Shown here: piece after piece, positions 53,423-61,446 of the stretch | Numbering within the stretch: position 1 is the first letter of the stretch | Layout: each line of letters starts with the position of its first letter | NCBI GenBank assembly: GCA_040386155.1 | Contig: JAZKFZ010000005.1 | Span: forward strand, 186,001 to 250,000 | Direction: 5' to 3' | Origin: M0103 sp040386155 | GTDB taxonomy: Bacteria; Bacteroidota; Bacteroidia; Flavobacteriales_D; Crocinitomicaceae | DNA length: 64,000 nt | Made by a program: the position numbers and the translations under genes | The notes under the pieces: generated by a model | Seen by the model: the letters and a program-made list of their open reading frames with translations, nothing else | What the model was told of the DNA's origin: nothing | Database searches by the model: none

Positions 53423-53683
53423 CTATTTATCAATTGATCCTGTAACCCGCTTCATGAAGGCATTGAGTGCCTCTTTTTGAGAGATGTTTTGCTCGCGCAT
53501 CATTTGTTTGACTTCCAAAGCACCAGAGAAATTGGATAACAACTCACCGATCACATCCAGCTCTTCGTCTTTCAACGATGGGACTTCAATCAACGATTCC
53601 AACACTTCCATTGCTTCGTTAAGATAATCTTCATCATTTTCTTCGATGAAGTTTGTCAGGTGTTTAATGATTGGTAACTTCAT
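53423..53683 (-). CDS. DUF6952-like small protein
   Basis: 86 residues from the ATG at 53683; the frame extends 8 codons upstream, inside the thioredoxin gene. Helical and acidic: LPIIKHLTNFIEENDEDY, ESLIEVPSLKDEELDVIGEL and QKEALNAFMKRV. I associate it with the flavobacterial family DUF6952, which I recall next to thioredoxin and peroxiredoxin genes. Its start overlaps the thioredoxin stop by 20 bases, so it is translationally linked to that enzyme. A role as partner or chaperone in the peroxide system is inference. Confidence 0.7.
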   Translation of the reverse strand: MKLPIIKHLTNFIEENDEDYLNEAMEVLESLIEVPSLKDEELDVIGELLSNFSGALEVKQMMREQNISQKEALNAFMKRVTGSIDK

Positions 53684-53975
53684 GGAGTACAGTTTCGATA
53701 ACTTCAATTTTATTTCCTTGTGCTTGCTGAACTAATTTTCCATCGACAAAACCAGCGAAGGTTGGCAAGTTGGAAACATCAGCCAATTTACGCGATTCAG
53801 GATATTTCTCCGCATCTACATAATAAAAGGCAATTCCTTCATTTTCAGATGCTAACTTCTTGAATTTTGGCTTTGTTAGTTTGCAATTTCCACACCAAGT
53901 AGCTCCATATTGTACCATCACTTTTGGATTTTCTTCCAAAATTTGGGCTAAATTGTCAATTTCTAATTCTTTCAT
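53664..53975 (-). CDS. Thioredoxin-like protein with CGNC active site
   Basis: 103 residues, the length of classic thioredoxin. Active site WCGNC (Cys28, Cys31), with Asn in place of the usual Pro, then KLTKPKFKKLASENEG and a cis-Pro strand LPTFAGFVDGKL. Thioredoxins reduce disulfides; the position 11 bases downstream of the 2-Cys peroxiredoxin gene suggests it recycles that enzyme. The Asn should shift the redox potential relative to CGPC. No signal peptide, so cytoplasmic. Overlaps the DUF6952-like gene. Confidence 0.88.
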   Translation of the reverse strand: MKELEIDNLAQILEENPKVMVQYGATWCGNCKLTKPKFKKLASENEGIAFYYVDAEKYPESRKLADVSNLPTFAGFVDGKLVQQAQGNKIEVIETVLHEVTNH

Positions 53976-53986
53976 AAGACAATTTA

Positions 53987-54604
53987 TTAGTGGGTAGCTA
54001 AATAAGAAGCTGTACTTTTTGCATCTGCATTCATGGCATCTTTACCTTCTTCCCAGTTTGCTGGACAAACTTCACCGTGCTGCTGAATGTGCGTGTAGGC
54101 ATCAACGATTCTTAAAAATTCATTCACATTTCGTCCTATTGGCATGTGGTTGATAGATTCATGGAACACCATTCCGTCTTCGTCAATTAAATATGTAGCG
54201 CGGTAAGGAACATAGTCACCATCAGAATCTTCATCGTAAATATCATGATCCAAAATATCCAACTCTTCTGCTAAAACTCGAGTAGAATCAGCGATCAAAG
54301 GATATTTTACGCCTTCAATTCCACCGTTATCTTTTGAAGTGTTTAACCATGCAAAATGAACCTCAGCTGTATCACAAGATGCTCCAATAATCATTGTATT
54401 TCTCTTTGCAAACTCTTCAGATGCAGCTTGAAAAGCGTGCAATTCAGTTGGACAAACGAATGTAAAATCTTTCGGGTACCAAAACAAAACCACTTTTTTC
54501 TTTTTGGATTTTGCTTCTTCCAACACATTCAATTTGAAGGTGTCGCCTAACTCATCAATTGCTTTTACTGCAACGTCAATAAACTGTTTTCCTACAATAC
54601 TCAT
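53987..54604 (-). CDS. 2-Cys peroxiredoxin (AhpC/TSA type)
   Basis: 205 residues. Peroxidatic Cys51 in FTFVCPTELHAFQ and resolving Cys181 in GEVCPANW, both in typical context, plus DSTRVLAEELDILDHD and RATYLIDEDGMV. It reduces H2O2 and alkyl hydroperoxides, being recycled by a thioredoxin-type reductant; the neighbour CGNC protein is the natural donor. Cytoplasmic. It lies 31 bases after dps in a run divergent from oxyR, fitting OxyR control. Confidence 0.93.
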   Translation of the reverse strand: MSIVGKQFIDVAVKAIDELGDTFKLNVLEEAKSKKKKVVLFWYPKDFTFVCPTELHAFQAASEEFAKRNTMIIGASCDTAEVHFAWLNTSKDNGGIEGVKYPLIADSTRVLAEELDILDHDIYDEDSDGDYVPYRATYLIDEDGMVFHESINHMPIGRNVNEFLRIVDAYTHIQQHGEVCPANWEEGKDAMNADAKSTASYLATH

Positions 54605-54635
54605 AACTTTGATTTTTATTTATTTATAACTGATT

Positions 54636-55076
54636 TCACTTATTATGTTGATCTAACCACGCCGAAAACATCCAATTTGTTTTCTCTTTTTCACGAATTA
54701 AATCTGACATCAAACCATTTGTACTTTCATCCTCATTTTCAGCTGCAAGTGCTAAAAGTTCCTTTTCCATTTTTAGAAGTATTTGTTGCGCCTCCAAAAC
54801 ATATTGCATTCCAGTTTCACCATCGGTAATAATTGGATTTTCTTTTACCAATGAGTTTTTCAAGTAATCACTAAAGCTTGAAAATGGAACAACGTTCAAA
54901 GTTAACAATTGCTCGGCTAAATCGTCAATAATTACTTGTGTTCTTGTATACAATTCTTCATATTTCAAATGCAATTCGAAGAAATTTTTCCCTTTGATGT
55001 TCCAATGCAATGATCGCAAATTCTGATAATGCAATTGATAGCTTGCAAGTAATCTATTTAATTTATCTGTATACAT
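54636..55076 (-). CDS. dps: Dps-family ferritin-like DNA-protection protein
   Basis: 146 residues. The ferroxidase pattern is at the expected spacing: His24, His36, Asp51 and Glu55 (LHWNIKGKNFFELHLKYEELY and DDLAEQLLTL), formed between subunits in Dps dodecamers. Dps uses H2O2 to oxidise Fe2+ and stores it, limiting Fenton damage. The N-terminus is short, so DNA binding by a tail is uncertain. It is the first gene of the run and has a perfect -7 box upstream, divergent from oxyR. Confidence 0.92.
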   Translation of the reverse strand: MYTDKLNRLLASYQLHYQNLRSLHWNIKGKNFFELHLKYEELYTRTQVIIDDLAEQLLTLNVVPFSSFSDYLKNSLVKENPIITDGETGMQYVLEAQQILLKMEKELLALAAENEDESTNGLMSDLIREKEKTNWMFSAWLDQHNK

Positions 55077-55104
55077 TGTTTAACCTTTTGATGATTTGAT
55101 AGCA

Positions 55105-55112
55105 CAAATTTA
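55105..55112 (-). promoter_or_regulatory. -7 promoter box of dps run
   Basis: TAAATTTG on the minus strand, 28 bases before the dps ATG at 55076. Confidence 0.6.
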
Positions 55113-55121
55113 AGGGGAGAA

Positions 55122-55170
55122 ATCAATAAATACTATTGATATTTTTTATATTTTAATAAATAATATTTAT
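55122..55170. promoter_or_regulatory. Candidate OxyR operator region
   Basis: Two palindromes lie between the dps and oxyR promoters: atcaata/tattgat around a 5-base centre (55122-55140) and ataaat/atttat around aat (55156-55170). Their position suggests OxyR binding, but the AT-rich context makes palindromes easy to find by chance. Confidence 0.4.
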
Positions 55171-55172
55171 AT

Positions 55173-55180
55173 TAATTTTG
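55173..55180 (+). promoter_or_regulatory. -7 promoter box of oxyR
   Basis: TAATTTTG, 29 bases before the ATG at 55210. Confidence 0.6.
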
Positions 55181-55209
55181 AGGATAAATTTTTATTTAAA
55201 GATAATACC

Positions 55210-56136
55210 ATGTTAAGCTTACAGCAAATGCAATACATTTTGGCGCTTAGTGAAACAAAACATTTCCTACGCGCAAGTGAGCAATGTTTTGTGACGCAAC
55301 CAACGCTTTCGATGCAACTCAAAAAAGCAGAAGACACTTTAGGTTACTTTGTCTTTGACCGCTCAAGACAGCCACTTGAATTGACACCCTTTGGCGAGCA
55401 GTTAATTCCAATTCTTCGGGAAATTGTTGCTGAATCAGAAAAAATTAAATTGCTGACCGATCAAATGAAGGAAGGTTATCGCGAGCGGGTTACCATTGGA
55501 ATAATCCCTACCATTGCTTCGTACATGGTTCCTGACTTATTTGATAAATGGACAAAAAAACTAGAGCACATTCAGTTAAGCATTAAGGAAATGACCACCG
55601 AAGAATTGATTCAAGCAATGGAACGAAAGGAAATGGATCTCATTATTTTGGCTGGCCCTTATCACAATCATCAGTACAGAACAAGTCATTTATTTGTGGA
55701 GGAAATTCTCGCTTACGCCCCAAGCTATGGAGATAATAAAATGACAACCGAAGACCTAAAACAATTGCGTCCGTGGCTCTTGAGTCAAGGAAATTGTTTG
55801 CGCGACCAGATGATTCGTTTTTGTGAATTGAGTGATGATATCGAAGGACCAGCTTTCTCTTACGAAGGAGGAAACACCGATTTGCTAATTAAAATGGTAC
55901 AGAAGAATGGCGGCTACACCTTAATTCCAGAAAACCATCCAATGTCGGATAATCAACGTGCGCAATTAAAGCGAATCAATGCGCCTGGTTTTAAGCAATA
56001 TCCAGCGAGGGAAATCATTGCCGTGTCACCACAGAAAAGTTTGAAATGGTCAAGCATTGAAAAAATAGTTCGTGAGGTGCAATTGCAGTATGCGAAGAAA
56101 ACAGAGGATTCTTTTGAGATTTTGAGTTGGAAGTAG
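55210..56136 (+). CDS. oxyR: OxyR-type LysR regulator of peroxide response
   Basis: 308 residues. N-terminal winged helix-turn-helix (about 1-60, LRASEQCFVTQPTLSMQLKK), then the LysR effector domain. The redox pair Cys196 and Cys205 (GNCLRDQMIRFC) is spaced as in E. coli OxyR (199, 208), and the downstream GGYTLIPENHP segment also matches. OxyR forms a disulfide on H2O2 exposure and activates defence genes. It is divergent from dps-peroxiredoxin-thioredoxin, its likely regulon. Sequence complete. Confidence 0.93.
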   Translation: MLSLQQMQYILALSETKHFLRASEQCFVTQPTLSMQLKKAEDTLGYFVFDRSRQPLELTPFGEQLIPILREIVAESEKIKLLTDQMKEGYRERVTIGIIPTIASYMVPDLFDKWTKKLEHIQLSIKEMTTEELIQAMERKEMDLIILAGPYHNHQYRTSHLFVEEILAYAPSYGDNKMTTEDLKQLRPWLLSQGNCLRDQMIRFCELSDDIEGPAFSYEGGNTDLLIKMVQKNGGYTLIPENHPMSDNQRAQLKRINAPGFKQYPAREIIAVSPQKSLKWSSIEKIVREVQLQYAKKTEDSFEILSWK

Positions 56137-56636
56137 AAAAGGAAGTTAGCTAAATTACTTACTGGTATGGAATATACCTTACGTTTTAGGGAGATGCCTA
56201 ATTTGCATACTGGTATGTAATATTACCACCCGGTTGGTAATTTTGCAAACTTGCCATCTAAGAGAAAAAATTCAAATTCAAAACACAAAAAACACTTCCT
56301 GAGCTAAATACCCTAATCGTTAGGAATTTGCTTACTGGTATGTAATATTACCACCCGGTTGGTAATTTTGCAAACTTGCCATGTAAGATAAAAAAATCAA
56401 ATTCAAAACACAAAAAACACTGCTTTAGCTAAATACATCGTTGTTAAGGATTTTACCAATTTGTATACTGGTATCCAATATTACCACCCGGTTGGTAATT
56501 TTGCAAACTTGCCATCTAAGAGTAAAAATCAGATTCAAAGTACAAAAAACACTTCCTGAGCTAAATACCCTAATCGTTAGGAATTTGCTTACTGGTATGT
56601 AATATTACCACCCGGTTGGTAATTTTGCAAACTTAC
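56137..56636. repeat. Tandem array of four hairpin/-7 units between oxyR and bioA
   Basis: The 500-bp gene-free gap is almost filled by repeats. A 45-base core (starting tactggtat, ending tttgcaaactt) occurs at 56208-56252, 56333-56377, 56466-56510 and 56590-56634; a degenerate start lies at 56160-56180. Linkers are 80-88 bases, and units 1-2 resemble units 3-4 (period about 258). Each core contains a hairpin (ATTACCA-cccggt-TGGTAAT) fused to TAATTTTG, a perfect -7 box on the plus strand (56238, 56363, 56496, 56620). Linkers 1 and 3 carry a small hairpin cctaatcgttagg. No ORF is seen. Small-RNA tandem genes, operator cluster or terminator array are all possible. Confidence 0.8.
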
Positions 56637-57914
56637 TCAACTTTCAAAAAATCCAAGAATAGCAGTATACACCTGCCCTAACTCCTCATCGCTCACACAA
56701 TAAGGCGGATTCAAAAACACCGTATTTCCTAGTGGTCGGAGTAAAACCCCGTGTTCCAACATGTGCTTCACAATTTCTTCCTTAATACTCGCAAAGTATC
56801 CTTCTGTTTGACCTTGAATCTCTACTTCAAAAGCGATAATCGTTCCCAGTTGGCGAATATTTTTCACCGATGAAATGGTTGCTAACTGCTCTGCAAACGT
56901 TTGATGCTGCTTAATAATTCGTCCAATGTTTTCCCAGGTGGCTGTTTCTTTGAATAGTTCAATACTCGCCAATGCTGCAGCACAGGAAAGTGCATTGCCC
57001 GTAAAAGAATGCCCGTGCAACAAGGCTTTTGCTTTTTCATCGTACAAAAAGGCTTCAAAAATTTCTTCTGTTGCGACAGTTAATCCTAGAGGTAATACTC
57101 CGCCAGTTAATCCTTTCGATAAACAAATAATATCTGGTCGGACGGTGGTATGTTCGAAGGCAAATAACTTCCCCGTTCGACCCCAAGCGGTCATCACCTC
57201 ATCGAAAATGATTAAAACATCGTATTTCTTAGCTAATGCACACAGGTTCTCAAGAAAATCAACCGAATACATCAACATTCCTGCTGATCCAAGAATTAGT
57301 GGCTCAATAATCAAAACTGCAACTTCATTCGTCGCAAACAGTTGTTTAGCTTTTCTCAGAATTTCTTCTTCTTTGTCACGAATTGGAAAATCAAGAAAAT
57401 CGACTTCGAAGAAATACTGTTCAAACGGTTTGTTGAAGTAGCCACGCTGTCCCACTGACATTGCGCCAAAGGTATCACCGTGATATGCTCCTTCCAACGC
57501 AACAATTCGGTGACGTGTTTCTCCTCTATTCTGCCAAAACTGAATCGCCATTTTCAGCGCCACTTCAACCGCTGTTGAACCATTATCGCTAAAAAACACC
57601 TTCGAAAAAGGATTTCCCAATAAAGTCACCACTTCTTCTGCTAAATTGACCGCTGTTTCATGCGTTGCATCAGCAAAGATGACATGATCGATCTTTTGAA
57701 ATTGTTTTGAAATGGCTTCACCAATGCGTACATTTCCATGGCCATGCACATTCACCCACCAAGAGGAATTTGCATCGATGTATGATTTACCATCACTCGA
57801 AAACAACTTTGCTCCTTTCGCGCTTTCAATCAAAAGTGGTTCTTGAGCGGTTTTAGCTTGTGTAAAAGGATGCCAAACGTAGGTTTTATCTTTTTGAAGC
57901 AAGTCCTTACTCAT
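56637..57914 (-). CDS. bioA: Adenosylmethionine-8-amino-7-oxononanoate aminotransferase (BioA)
   Basis: 425 residues. Class-III aminotransferase with PLP: YVWHPFTQ at the start, WWVNVHGHGN, FSDNGSTAVEVALKMA, ALEGAYHGDTFGAMSVG, LIIFDEVMTAWGRTG (Asp binding PLP) and CLSKGLTGGVLPLGL (Schiff-base Lys). It transfers an amino group from SAM to KAPA to make DAPA in biotin synthesis. The stop lies only three bases after the tandem array. It overlaps bioD by four bases. Confidence 0.96.
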   Translation of the reverse strand: MSKDLLQKDKTYVWHPFTQAKTAQEPLLIESAKGAKLFSSDGKSYIDANSSWWVNVHGHGNVRIGEAISKQFQKIDHVIFADATHETAVNLAEEVVTLLGNPFSKVFFSDNGSTAVEVALKMAIQFWQNRGETRHRIVALEGAYHGDTFGAMSVGQRGYFNKPFEQYFFEVDFLDFPIRDKEEEILRKAKQLFATNEVAVLIIEPLILGSAGMLMYSVDFLENLCALAKKYDVLIIFDEVMTAWGRTGKLFAFEHTTVRPDIICLSKGLTGGVLPLGLTVATEEIFEAFLYDEKAKALLHGHSFTGNALSCAAALASIELFKETATWENIGRIIKQHQTFAEQLATISSVKNIRQLGTIIAFEVEIQGQTEGYFASIKEEIVKHMLEHGVLLRPLGNTVFLNPPYCVSDEELGQVYTAILGFFES

Positions 57915-58525
57915 TTGAAATTCGTTTTTAGTAGTTCCGCCTGCTCCTCAATAAAATCGGCATTTACCTCATCAACCAATGGAATTCTAATAAGTATTGG
58001 AAGGTTCGTAATGTGGGTGATGATTTCCTCTGTCGCTTTGTTTTTGTCGCCAATAAAAACCAGTCCTTTGATTTCAATTTCACGACTTTTCAAAGCTTCG
58101 TAGGTCAGCAGGGTATGATTAATGCTTCCTAAATAATGACGAGATACTAACACCACTGGTAGATTCCACGATTTTACAACATCGGCAAACAACAAACCTT
58201 CTGAGTTTAAAGGAACTAAAACGCCACCTGCTGTTTCAATGACAAGATTTGAATTTACTTTTGGAAGCGATAAATCAGAAAGTTGAATTTGAACGCCATC
58301 TACTTCTGCAGCATTGTGCGGAGAAGCGGGTGTATTCAAACGAAATTTTTCAGGAAGTAAAACATCTCTCCCTAACCATTTTCCTACTTTTATTGAATCA
58401 GAATTGTCTAAATCTCCAGCTTGCACTGGCTTCCAATACTTCGCATTCATTGCCTTCGTGAAAATAGCACTCACGACTGTTTTTCCAACATCGGTTCCAA
58501 TGGCAACGATAACAACTGAAGACAT
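57911..58525 (-). CDS. bioD: Dethiobiotin synthetase (BioD)
   Basis: 204 residues. P-loop GTDVGKTVVS near the N-terminus (about 9-18), KPVQAGDL, and IETAGGVLVPLN, all BioD hallmarks. It closes the ureido ring of biotin using ATP and CO2. The chain is slightly shorter than the E. coli enzyme (about 225), but key motifs are intact. It lies two bases after the zinc-finger gene and overlaps bioA. Other biotin genes (bioB, bioF, bioC) are not in this window. Confidence 0.93.
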   Translation of the reverse strand: MSSVVIVAIGTDVGKTVVSAIFTKAMNAKYWKPVQAGDLDNSDSIKVGKWLGRDVLLPEKFRLNTPASPHNAAEVDGVQIQLSDLSLPKVNSNLVIETAGGVLVPLNSEGLLFADVVKSWNLPVVLVSRHYLGSINHTLLTYEALKSREIEIKGLVFIGDKNKATEEIITHITNLPILIRIPLVDEVNADFIEEQAELLKTNFK

Positions 58526-58527
58526 AT

Positions 58528-58860
58528 TTACTTCCTTAATGCAAAAAATCGAAAGATCCCAAAGCTGATCAATAAAGCACCAAAAGTAATCGCAAATGGG
58601 TCAAAACGTTTGTAGACCATGTAAGGTCCTACTAAAAATAGTGCTCCGACCAGTATGTAAAACAATGGCATTGCGTTATGTACCACATGCGCTTGTTTGT
58701 TCTTATTCACAAGAGCATTTAGTGCTTTAACGTCCTCTACACAGCTTGCAGAACAAGCAATTCCGTTTCCAACATCGGTTAAGCAATCTTCACAAATTCC
58801 TTTGTGGCATGATTTACAAATGCCTATGGCACTTTGATCGTGATGATTGTAACAATTCAT
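58528..58860 (-). CDS. B-box-like zinc-finger membrane protein
   Basis: 110 residues. N-terminal Cys/His cluster (CYNHHDQSAIGICKSCHKG, then CEDCLTDVGNGIACSASC) resembles a B-box-type zinc finger. Two C-terminal membrane segments follow (about 64-80 and 87-106). The layout of a soluble zinc module on a small membrane anchor is common in Bacteroidota, without known function. Three bases separate it from pheT and two from bioD, so it sits inside a pheT-bioDA run. Any link to biotin is not shown. Confidence 0.75.
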   Translation of the reverse strand: MNCYNHHDQSAIGICKSCHKGICEDCLTDVGNGIACSASCVEDVKALNALVNKNKQAHVVHNAMPLFYILVGALFLVGPYMVYKRFDPFAITFGALLISFGIFRFFALRK

Positions 58861-58863
58861 AGT

Positions 58864-61293
58864 TTAACTTCTTAATTCTGCACCCAATTTTTCTTCTAAT
58901 CCTGCATGAATTTTATTCATCACCACATCAATTTGTTGGTCTTGAAGTGTCTTCTCTTCATCCTGAAAAATAAAGGAAACAGCGTATGATTTCTTTCCTT
59001 CAGGAAGATTTTTACCTTCGTACACATCAAACAAGCCTACTTCTTTCAACAAGTTTTTATCTGCTCCTTTTGCCAATTCTTCAATCTGCTGGAAGGAAAT
59101 TCCTTTGTCAAGCAATAATGAAAAATCGCGACGAACGGCAAAGAATTTAGGTAATTCAGTGTACTTAATTTTGGCGTATTGCAAACAAGCGATAATGGCA
59201 TCCCAATCTAAATCAGCAATAAAGACTTCTTGTTTGATACCAAATTCCTTTCTCATTTTAGACGAAACCCATCCGATTTCGCCCACTTTGTGTTTCAAAA
59301 TGTGCAGTTGAACGCCATCTTCCAATAGCGATTTTTTCAAAGCTGCTTCCTTTATCAACCCTTTCAATCCAAGGCGATCAAGAAGCCCAACTACTAAACC
59401 TTTAATGGAATAAAATGTATGAAGATCATTCGACGAATTCCACGATTCAAGCTGCTTTCTTCCAGTTAAGGAAATCATCAAACGCTTGTTTTCTACATAT
59501 TCGTTGTATTTATGGTAGGTCTTTCCAAATTCGAATAGTTTCAAATCTGCATTCTGACGATTTTGGTTGTGCTCAATCACCTCCAAGGTATTGAAGAGCA
59601 TCGACTGACGCAACACGTCTAAATCCTGACTGAGCGGATTCAACATTTCAACATTGTTTTCCATTTTCAAAACCTCGCCTCCAAACTTCTCAACGTACGA
59701 TGATTTCGTTAAAGAGTTGTTCAAGGTCTCTGAACACGATGTCCCAATCAACCATTCACTCACCACATCTTGCAAACGCTCAATATCAGGTTTAGGAAAA
59801 ACACCAATGGATGTATTTAATTTCTCAGGTAACGGAACATTGTTGAAGCCATAAATACGAAGCACTTCCTCGATGACGTCAATCTCTCTGGTTACATCCA
59901 CACGATATGCGGGTACCGAAAGTTCAGCTTCTGTCTCGGTTTGTGATACGATTGTAATATCTAAAGATTCTAAAATCGTATTGATTTCTGCTTTTGAAAT
60001 TATTGTTCCAATCACTTTGCTACATCGTTGGTAATTAAATGTAAATTGATGATTCGATACTGGAGTTGGATATACATCCTGAATTTCCATCCCCACTTTT
60101 CCACCAGCAATTTCAATGATCAAATCCACTGCGCGTTGCAGAGCATATTTCGTTAAGGCTGGATCTACTCCGCGCTCAAAACGGAAACTTGCATCAGTAT
60201 TCAATCCTTGTGATTTGGCCGTTTTCCGAACAGAAACTGGATCAAAATAAGCACTTTCGATAAAAATGGCTTTTGTATCTTCTTTTACACCAGAATCTTG
60301 TCCTCCAAAAACACCAGCAATACACAAATTGTCGTTTCCGTTGGTGATCATTAAATCTTGATCTGTCATTTTTCGTTCAACACCATCAAGTGTTGTAAGA
60401 AGGGAATTGTTTTCTGCAGTTTTAACTACAATTTTTCCGTTTAAAGAACGCACATCAAACGCGTGCAATGGTGTTCCTAATTCACGCATGATGTAATTTG
60501 TTGCATCTACAACGTTGTTGATCGGATGCACACCAACAGCTCTTAATTTATTTTGCAACCATGCTGGCGAAGCTTCAATTTTCACTCCAACTACTGTTTG
60601 TCCAACGTAGCGTTTACATCGATCTAAATCTGAAACTTCAACCGTCACATTTTCAGATTTTGCTACCGCATGCGTCTTCACCGCAGGCAATTCGAGTGCT
60701 AAATTTTGTTGATTATGAAAATTAAGGTACGCTATCACATCTCGTGCAACTCCGATATGCCCCATCGCATCTGCACGGTTCGGTGTTAAACCTATTTCGA
60801 ACTGATAATCGTTTTCTAGCTCTAGCACTTCTGCAAGAGGAGTTCCAACTGCTAAGTTCGGACTCAACACCATAATTCCAGCGTGAGATTCACCTAATCC
60901 AAGCTCATCTTCTGCGCACAGCATTCCAAAGGAATCTACTCCTCTAATTTTCGAAACTTTAATTTTAAATCCTTCTTCTGGCTTTGGGTACAAAGTCGTA
61001 CCAACCGTCGCTACGGCCACTTTTTGTCCAGCTGCAACATTGGGTGCACCACATACAATTTGTACAGTGTCTGCGCCAATATTAACCGTTGTAACTTTCA
61101 ATTTATCAGCATCGGGATGTTTTTCGCATGTAAGTACTTCACCTACTACAACTCCTAATAAACCACCTTTCACCATTTCCAGGGCTTCGATTCCTTCTAC
61201 TTCTAATCCAGTAGAAGTTAAAATTGAACCCATTTCTTCAGGAGAAAGAGCAGTATCTACAAATTGTTTAAGCCAGTTATATGAAATTTTCAT
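58864..61293 (-). CDS. pheT: Phenylalanyl-tRNA synthetase beta subunit
   Basis: 809 residues, normal length. Order: N-terminal tRNA-binding EMAP-like domain (about 40-155, with GVVVGEVLTCEKHPDADKL), B3/B4 editing domain (VVDATNYIMRELGTPLHAFD), B5 domain, the inactive synthetase-like core, and C-terminal ferredoxin-like anticodon-binding domain (about 715-809). With PheS it charges tRNA-Phe; pheS is not adjacent. First gene of the run ending in bioA. A canonical promoter with TTG and TAATTTTG (19-base spacer) lies upstream. Confidence 0.96.
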   Translation of the reverse strand: MKISYNWLKQFVDTALSPEEMGSILTSTGLEVEGIEALEMVKGGLLGVVVGEVLTCEKHPDADKLKVTTVNIGADTVQIVCGAPNVAAGQKVAVATVGTTLYPKPEEGFKIKVSKIRGVDSFGMLCAEDELGLGESHAGIMVLSPNLAVGTPLAEVLELENDYQFEIGLTPNRADAMGHIGVARDVIAYLNFHNQQNLALELPAVKTHAVAKSENVTVEVSDLDRCKRYVGQTVVGVKIEASPAWLQNKLRAVGVHPINNVVDATNYIMRELGTPLHAFDVRSLNGKIVVKTAENNSLLTTLDGVERKMTDQDLMITNGNDNLCIAGVFGGQDSGVKEDTKAIFIESAYFDPVSVRKTAKSQGLNTDASFRFERGVDPALTKYALQRAVDLIIEIAGGKVGMEIQDVYPTPVSNHQFTFNYQRCSKVIGTIISKAEINTILESLDITIVSQTETEAELSVPAYRVDVTREIDVIEEVLRIYGFNNVPLPEKLNTSIGVFPKPDIERLQDVVSEWLIGTSCSETLNNSLTKSSYVEKFGGEVLKMENNVEMLNPLSQDLDVLRQSMLFNTLEVIEHNQNRQNADLKLFEFGKTYHKYNEYVENKRLMISLTGRKQLESWNSSNDLHTFYSIKGLVVGLLDRLGLKGLIKEAALKKSLLEDGVQLHILKHKVGEIGWVSSKMRKEFGIKQEVFIADLDWDAIIACLQYAKIKYTELPKFFAVRRDFSLLLDKGISFQQIEELAKGADKNLLKEVGLFDVYEGKNLPEGKKSYAVSFIFQDEEKTLQDQQIDVVMNKIHAGLEEKLGAELRS

Positions 61294-61312
61294 TCTATTA
61301 TTGATAAGTGAG

Positions 61313-61342
61313 CAAAATTAACAAAAAGGGGCGACTTTTCAA
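61313..61342 (-). promoter_or_regulatory. Canonical promoter of pheT run
   Basis: On the minus strand a -33 TTG (61340-61342 complement) and TAATTTTG (61313-61320) are 19 bases apart, the best full match to the Bacteroidota promoter in this window. The start lies 19 bases downstream. Confidence 0.75.
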
Positions 61343-61446
61343 GCCAAAAAAAATAGTTAAACATGTGTTTAAAATATTATTAATTTTACGTTGATATCTT
61401 GCGTTCTGACAGGATTTTTTTGACTTTTGTTTAAACTATTAAAGCA

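Noticed and set aside
56208..56634. CRISPR-like array
   Set aside because: Repeats are 45 bases with 80-88-base linkers that are themselves repeated, unlike unique spacers, and no cas gene is near.
56160..56634. Integron attC sites
   Set aside because: Period is attC-like, but the expected GTTRRRY/RYYYAAC ends are not found and no integrase or cassettes are present.
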